From contig JBKQHQ010000262.1 in assembly GCA_052148715.1 (NCBI GenBank), positions 1 to 40,057 of the forward strand: a DNA stretch of 40,057 nt, in the 5' to 3' direction. The translations under genes were made by a program, and so were the position numbers. Shown here one piece after another: positions 37,693-40,057 of this stretch. A model generated the notes under the pieces. That model searched no databases. It was not told the origin of the DNA and was given only the letters and a program-made list of their open reading frames with translations. The stretch comes from JBKQHQ01 sp052148715 (GTDB taxonomy: Bacteria > Pseudomonadota > Alphaproteobacteria > Rhizobiales > Xanthobacteraceae). Position 1 is the stretch's first letter. Every line of letters begins with the position of its first letter.

Positions 37693-39660
37693 CTATTCTC
37701 GCTCACCGTCCGAATCGATCCGCATGAGCACGGCGTTTTGCGCGACCTGCGCGCCTTCGGATACCGCAATCTCCGCGACGACCCCGTCGCACGGCGCGCT
37801 GAGCACGTGCTCCATCTTCATAGCCTCGATGATGGCTAGACGCTGGCCCTTTGTAACTTTGCTGCCGGCCGCGGTCAGCAGCGCCAGCACCTTGCCGTGC
37901 ATGGGCGCCTTGATGACGGCCCCATCCTCTCCGTGTTCCAAATCGGGCGTTGCCGCGTCGACGCGGCGCACATTCGTTTGCCGGCCATGGCGAAGCACCA
38001 GCATTTCTCCGCTGCGCTCGGCGGGAAAGACCAGGGCATCCGCGGCGGGGGAAGATCCCTCAACCGTAACCGCCAGTCCGTCCGCTGCGAAAGCCGCTTG
38101 CGCGAGTATCAGTTCTTCGTCGACAGCAGCTGGAACCATAACGGTCCGTTCGCCGGTCAGCTGGAAGCCGTCGGTTGCATCCCAGGGCGTGGAAACTGCG
38201 TCGGCGCGCGACAGCGCCGCAATCCGATCGATCTCCAGCCGCAACAGTTGATCGATCCCTCGAGCTGCGGCCGCTTTGTCCATGGGCTGGGGAGCCGCCC
38301 CGACAGCGGATAGGTTGCGGTCGATGAATCCGGTATCGAAGGCGCCGGTGCGGAATTCGGGCGCGCGGGTGAGTGCGATGAGGAAGGCGAGGTTCGTGCG
38401 CGGTCCAGCGATCCGCAAGCGAGCGAGCGCCGCGCCCAGCCGGTCGAGCGCCTCGGTACGCGTTGACCCATGGGCGATCACTTTACCGATCATCGGGTCA
38501 TAGAACGGCGTCACCTCGCTCCCGGCCTCAACGCCGGCGTCGATCCGAATTCCCTCCCCGGTGGGCGGATCGAACGCGATGATCTTGCCGGTGGACGGCA
38601 GAAAGCCATGCTCAGGATCCTCCGCATAAACCCGCGCTTCAACCGCGTGGCCTACAAGCGGCACCTGCGCTTGCGCGAGCGGCAAGGGTTCGCCGGCAGC
38701 GATACGGAACTGCCACTCGACGAGATCCAACCCGGTGATCGCTTCGGTGACCGGGTGCTCGACCTGTAGCCGCGTGTTCATCTCCATGAACCAAAAACGC
38801 TCAGCACTCAGGCCTTCGCTGGCGTCGGCAATGAACTCGACCGTCCCAGCGCCGACATAGCCGACGGCTTGCGCGGCCGCCGTCGCCGCAGCCCCCATGG
38901 CGGCGCGCAACTCCGGACTCATGCCCGGCGCCGGCGCCTCCTCGATCACCTTCTGATGGCGGCGCTGTAGCGTGCAGTCGCGCTCGTGCAGATGGATGCA
39001 ATGGCCGAAGCGGTCGGCAAATACCTGCAGCTCGATGTGACGAGGCGTGGCGATGTATTTCTCGATGAGCACCCGGCTATCGCTGAAGGCGGCGGTGGCT
39101 TCACGCTGCGCCGCGTGCAGCGCGTCAGTGAAATCCGCGGCACGGTCCACGCGCCGCATACCCTTGCCGCCCCCGCCCGCAACGGCCTTGATCAGCACCG
39201 GATAGCCGATCTCCGCAGCAGCGCGCGCAAGAAAGTCCGCGTCCTGTTCGTCACCGTGGTAACCCGGGACGATCGGAATCCCCGCGCGATGCATCAGCGC
39301 TTTCGCTTTGTCCTTGAGGCCCATGGCCCGGATCGCGGCAGCCGGCGGGCCGACGAATACGATACCCGCCGCAGCGCAGGCTTGCGCAAACTGCGGATTT
39401 TCGGAGAGAAATCCGTAACCGGGATGAATGCAATCGGCACCGGCGCGCTGCGCCACGCTGATCAATCGGTCGATCGCAAGGTAGCTTTCCGCGGCTTGTG
39501 CCGGCCCGATCAAGTGCGCCTCGTCCGCGACTCGCACAAAAAGGGCTCTCACGTCGGCTTCCGAATAGACCGCAATGATGCGCAGTCCGAGCCGCCGCGC
39601 GGTGCGGGCGATGCGGCAGGCAATTTCGCCTCGGTTGGCAATGAGGACGGAGGAGAACAT
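37693..39660 (-). CDS. mccA: biotin-dependent acyl-CoA carboxylase alpha subunit (methylcrotonyl-CoA type)
   Basis: The 655-residue product has a biotin carboxylase domain (ANRGEIACRIARTARRLGLR, GYGFLSENPQFAQACAAAGI, the glycine-rich KAVAGGGGKGMRR, FWFMEMNTRLQVEHPVTEAI), a linker BT-like domain and a C-terminal biotinyl domain with the EAMKMEH biotinylation site. This layout fits 3-methylcrotonyl-, acetyl- or propionyl-CoA carboxylase alpha subunits; methylcrotonyl-CoA (leucine breakdown) is most likely from overall resemblance. The beta subunit is not in the window. MFSSVLIANRG at 39660 is the conserved start; the frame is open to 39705. Confidence 0.92.
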   Translation of the reverse strand: MFSSVLIANRGEIACRIARTARRLGLRIIAVYSEADVRALFVRVADEAHLIGPAQAAESYLAIDRLISVAQRAGADCIHPGYGFLSENPQFAQACAAAGIVFVGPPAAAIRAMGLKDKAKALMHRAGIPIVPGYHGDEQDADFLARAAAEIGYPVLIKAVAGGGGKGMRRVDRAADFTDALHAAQREATAAFSDSRVLIEKYIATPRHIELQVFADRFGHCIHLHERDCTLQRRHQKVIEEAPAPGMSPELRAAMGAAATAAAQAVGYVGAGTVEFIADASEGLSAERFWFMEMNTRLQVEHPVTEAITGLDLVEWQFRIAAGEPLPLAQAQVPLVGHAVEARVYAEDPEHGFLPSTGKIIAFDPPTGEGIRIDAGVEAGSEVTPFYDPMIGKVIAHGSTRTEALDRLGAALARLRIAGPRTNLAFLIALTRAPEFRTGAFDTGFIDRNLSAVGAAPQPMDKAAAARGIDQLLRLEIDRIAALSRADAVSTPWDATDGFQLTGERTVMVPAAVDEELILAQAAFAADGLAVTVEGSSPAADALVFPAERSGEMLVLRHGRQTNVRRVDAATPDLEHGEDGAVIKAPMHGKVLALLTAAGSKVTKGQRLAIIEAMKMEHVLSAPCDGVVAEIAVSEGAQVAQNAVLMRIDSDGERE

Positions 39661-39934
39661 CAAGACGGCTGGGCAGGTTGAACGTTTTCGACCTGGGCCA
39701 TTCAATCATTCGACGCGGAAATGACCCGAGTTCCTTATACCTTCGAAGAGCGCCAAATCACGACCGGATTCTCCTCTGTGCAGACGAACGAGTGTTCGAG
39801 CTGCCGTAAATGTATTTCCCTGCGGACGGGTCACACTGCGAGATGCCTGGCAGGAATTCCCGCTCGCCCGGCCAGCGTGCAATATCGGTACAGCATGCGC
39901 ATGCTCCGTACGCGCACCTCGCCGTCATGAGCCG
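39661..39934. other. gap upstream of carboxylase gene
   Basis: These 274 bp hold no supported gene. A perfect 14-bp palindrome AGCATGCGCATGCT lies at 39892-39905, and GCCGTCATGA is repeated in tandem at 39921-39940, the second copy overlapping the next gene's stop. Confidence 0.45.
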
Positions 39935-40057
39935 TCATGAGTCGGGCTTGAAGCCGATGCCGCGCGCGAGGCCGAGCTGCATGGCAGGTGTGCCGGCGCG
40001 CGTCAATGTCACCGGCGGCAACGCTTCGACCCGCTCGAACTGCCTGGCCAGGAACGG
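39935..40057 (-). CDS. unidentified gene, C-terminal fragment
   Basis: On the - strand 40 codons are open from the window edge to TGA (39935-39937). They read PFLARQFERVEALPPV at the edge and end in GLARGIGFKPDS. The composition is protein-like with GC-rich third positions. No family was recognised from this short tail, and the rest lies outside the window. Confidence 0.6.
   Translation of the reverse strand, partial: PFLARQFERVEALPPVTLTRAGTPAMQLGLARGIGFKPDS

Overview
The window is GC-rich chromosomal DNA of an alphaproteobacterium, most likely of the order Hyphomicrobiales (Rhizobiales). The evidence is the gene order pyrB-pyrC-plsY-dprA-topA-rnr-DUF983-NUDIX-rpmG, the divK-pleD pair with a divergent DUF3572 gene, a MipZ-type division ATPase, an EipB-type envelope protein, a clpS-clpA pair, and REP-like palindromes of the kind common in Bradyrhizobium relatives. 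A genus cannot be fixed from the sequence alone.

Layout. 25-1677 (-) aidB-type acyl-CoA dehydrogenase. 1792-4046 (+) pyrB and a dihydroorotase homologue. 4074-4840 a DUF1330 gene (-) bracketed by two copies of the pyrC 3' end. 4862-5497 (+) plsY. 5498-11525 is an accessory block set into the conserved plsY-dprA-topA order: a small membrane protein whose upstream end is a fragment of a mobile-element gene, a 5'-truncated GIY-YIG gene, and dprA split by a 3403-bp IS1595-type element (7064-10466). 11522-12505 (-) secreted alpha/beta hydrolase. 12774-19612 (+) topA, rnr, DUF983, NUDIX and rpmG. 20107-21864 (-) divK-pleD cell-cycle signalling pair. 21987-26449 DUF3572 (+), eipB-like (-), RidA-family, glycerophosphodiesterase, FemAB-like acyltransferase and HIT (+). 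26505-29375 (-) clpS-clpA. 29833-30168 (-) phasin. 30532-32154 (+) D-Ala-D-Ala carboxypeptidase with a SPOR domain. 32438-35037 (-) DnaJ-domain, VWA and mipZ. 35285-36148 (+) panC. 36180-39660 (-) intradiol dioxygenase, DUF1489 and a biotin-dependent carboxylase alpha subunit. 39935-end (-) C-terminus of an unidentified gene.

The strongest finding is the interrupted dprA. The IS1595-type element has perfect 26-bp terminal inverted repeats and an exact 8-bp target duplication. Removing it with one duplication copy restores a 380-codon dprA in frame, so the insertion is probably fairly recent and the strain probably lacks full-length DprA. Besides the transposase the element carries five other genes: a DUF6471 protein, a membrane-anchored coiled-coil protein, two small proteins and a 167-residue protein at its right end. 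A fragment of a second copy of that last gene lies 4 kb to the left, which points to an older element at the same hotspot. A 7-bp hairpin with a GAAA loop sits directly before the transposase start codon.

Other points of interest are the pyrC product, which lacks the usual metal-binding HxH motif, the pyrC tail duplication, several well-formed palindromes in promoter regions (phasin, mipZ, topA), three tandem hairpins ahead of the carboxypeptidase gene, and an overlooked 42-codon ORF directly downstream of mipZ.
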